Shown piece after piece: positions 63,145 through 64,000 of a stretch of 64,000 nucleotides of DNA (within the stretch, counting starts at the first letter, position 1; the number at the start of each line of letters is the position of its first letter). Made by a program: the position numbers and the translations under genes. Origin of the DNA: Streptomyces griseoaurantiacus. Lineage in GTDB: Bacteria > Actinomycetota > Actinomycetes > Streptomycetales > Streptomycetaceae. The notes beneath the pieces were generated by a model. That model was given only the letters and a program-made list of their open reading frames with translations, had not been told where the DNA came from and did not search any database. The DNA lies in the NCBI GenBank assembly GCA_014656015.1, contig BNBP01000010.1, positions 1 to 64,000 on the forward strand. Direction: 5' to 3'.

Positions 63145-64000
63145 GTGGCCGTATCTCCTCCCTCCCGCAATCCCGTCGGCGCGCACGTCCCCGTCGCCGG
63201 CGGTCTGCACACCGTCGGACTCGCCTACGCCCGCGACCTCAACGCGGAGGTGGTGCAGGTGTTCGTCGCCAACCCCCGCGGCTGGGCCACGCCCCCCGGC
63301 AGTCCTCGCGAGGACGCGGCCTTCCGCGAGGCGTGCGAGGAGCGGAACATCCCGGCGTACGTCCACGCCCCCTACCTGATCAACTTCGGCTCCCACACCG
63401 AGGCCACCGTGGAACGGTCGGTGGAGTCGCTGCGGCACTCCCTGCGCCGCGCCCGCGCCATCGGCGCCCCCGGTGTCGTCGTGCACACCGGCAGCGCCAC
63501 CGGTGGCCGCGACCGCGCCGTCGCCCTGAAGCAGGTACGCGCGCACCTGCTGCCGCTCCTGGACGAGCTGGAACACGACGACGATCCGTGGCTGCTGCTG
63601 GAGTCGACCGCCGGACAGGGCTCCTCGCTCTGCTCCCGCACCTGGGACTTCGTCCCCTACTTCGAGGCCCTTGACGCCCATCCCCGTCTGGGCGTCTGCC
63701 TCGACACCTGCCACGTGTTCGCCGCCGGACACGACCTGACCGGCCCCAACGGCGCCCACCAGACGCTGGACCTGCTCGTGGAGGCCGTCGGCCCGGGCCG
63801 GCTGAAGCTCATCCACGCCAACGACTCCAAGGACGTCGTCGGGGCCCACAAGGACCGGCACGCCGGCATCGGGGCCGGGCACATCGGCGAGGACCCGTTC
63901 CGTGCGCTGATGACGCACCCCGCCACCGAGGGCGTCCCGCTGGTCATCGAGACGCCCGGCGGCAAGGAGGGCCACGCGGCGGACGTCGCCCTGCTCAAGA
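63145..64000 (+). CDS. nfo: Endonuclease IV (AP endonuclease), partial
   Basis: Base-excision repair enzyme that cleaves 5' of abasic sites. The first 285 codons are in the window and the gene runs off the right edge (about 10-20 codons are likely missing). The TIM-barrel metal ligands are visible: VGAHVPVAGG, VHAPYLINFGS, VVVHTGSATGG, LLLESTAGQG, CLDTCHVFAAG, LIHANDSKD, HKDRHAGIGAGHIG and VIETPGG. The GTG at 63145 is the likely start (VAVSPPSRNPVGAHV), with a GACCCT box 6 nt upstream and no SD. It follows the kinase gene by 85 bp. Confidence 0.9.
   Translation, partial: MAVSPPSRNPVGAHVPVAGGLHTVGLAYARDLNAEVVQVFVANPRGWATPPGSPREDAAFREACEERNIPAYVHAPYLINFGSHTEATVERSVESLRHSLRRARAIGAPGVVVHTGSATGGRDRAVALKQVRAHLLPLLDELEHDDDPWLLLESTAGQGSSLCSRTWDFVPYFEALDAHPRLGVCLDTCHVFAAGHDLTGPNGAHQTLDLLVEAVGPGRLKLIHANDSKDVVGAHKDRHAGIGAGHIGEDPFRALMTHPATEGVPLVIETPGGKEGHAADVALLK

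Noticed and set aside
63129..63674. A short plus-strand Arg-rich protein at the start of the endonuclease IV gene
   Set aside because: It is a shadow frame. The GTG frame at 63145 has all endonuclease IV motifs.

Overview
The window is a contiguous piece of a high-GC actinobacterial chromosome, almost certainly Streptomyces. Evidence: very GC-rich genes with G/C third positions, frequent GTG starts, many probable leaderless genes, and gene content matching the division and cell-wall (dcw) region of that genus. From memory the order also matches the Mycobacterium block running from wag31 through ftsZ to pknL. I see no insertion sequence, prophage, CRISPR array, tRNA or rRNA.

Layout. (1) 1-4.7 kb: a 15-copy octamer repeat, a DUF2567 membrane protein, an ABC exporter pair, a NYN-domain protein and a small basic protein. 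(2) 4.9-15.7 kb: dnaE on the minus strand, divergent from a DUF2252 protein, then a membrane protein, a DsbA-like thioredoxin-fold protein, a Tat-exported PhoD phosphatase, a dienelactone-hydrolase-like protein and a MscS channel. (3) 15.7-24.1 kb: a Na+/H+ antiporter, GNAT, RluD, LspA and a DksA/TraR zinc finger on the minus strand, then ileS on the plus strand behind a T-box leader that appears to hide the Shine-Dalgarno (SD) sequence. (4) 24.2-42.4 kb: the dcw cluster, all minus strand, transcribed in the order rsmH, ftsL, ftsI, murE, murF, mraY, murD, ftsW, murG, ftsQ, ftsZ, pgeF, yggS, sepF, yggT/sepG, divIVA. Several junctions overlap by 4 nt. (5) 42.9-48.4 kb: a beta-carbonic anhydrase, then a tight moxR, DUF58, transglutaminase operon. 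(6) 48.5-54.6 kb: DUF3040, methyltransferase, HEPN protein, TetR regulator, a phytoene-desaturase-like FAD enzyme with an apparent C-terminal frameshift, and a Gln/Tyr-rich membrane protein. (7) 54.6-64 kb: metF, thiE, an Rv2175c-like DNA-binding protein, a ferredoxin-reductase-like enzyme, a TPP riboswitch driving thiO-thiS-thiG, a PASTA Ser/Thr kinase, and endonuclease IV cut by the window edge.

How the genes work together. The MurE/F/D/G and MraY enzymes make lipid II. FtsW and FtsI polymerise and cross-link it at the division site. FtsQ/L, FtsZ, SepF and SepG organise the septum, and DivIVA directs tip growth. The PASTA kinase is a likely sensor of cell-wall fragments. ThiO, ThiS, ThiG and ThiE supply the thiazole and coupling steps of thiamine synthesis.

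The most useful observations are regulatory: the ileS T-box, the TPP element, a GTGTC/GACAC inverted repeat upstream of ftsZ, a paired palindrome between dnaE and the DUF2252 gene, alternative pairings upstream of thiE, and a repeated leaderless architecture with TAnnnT placed 6-8 nt before the start codon. I found no clearly new multi-gene system; this is mostly conserved core chromosome.
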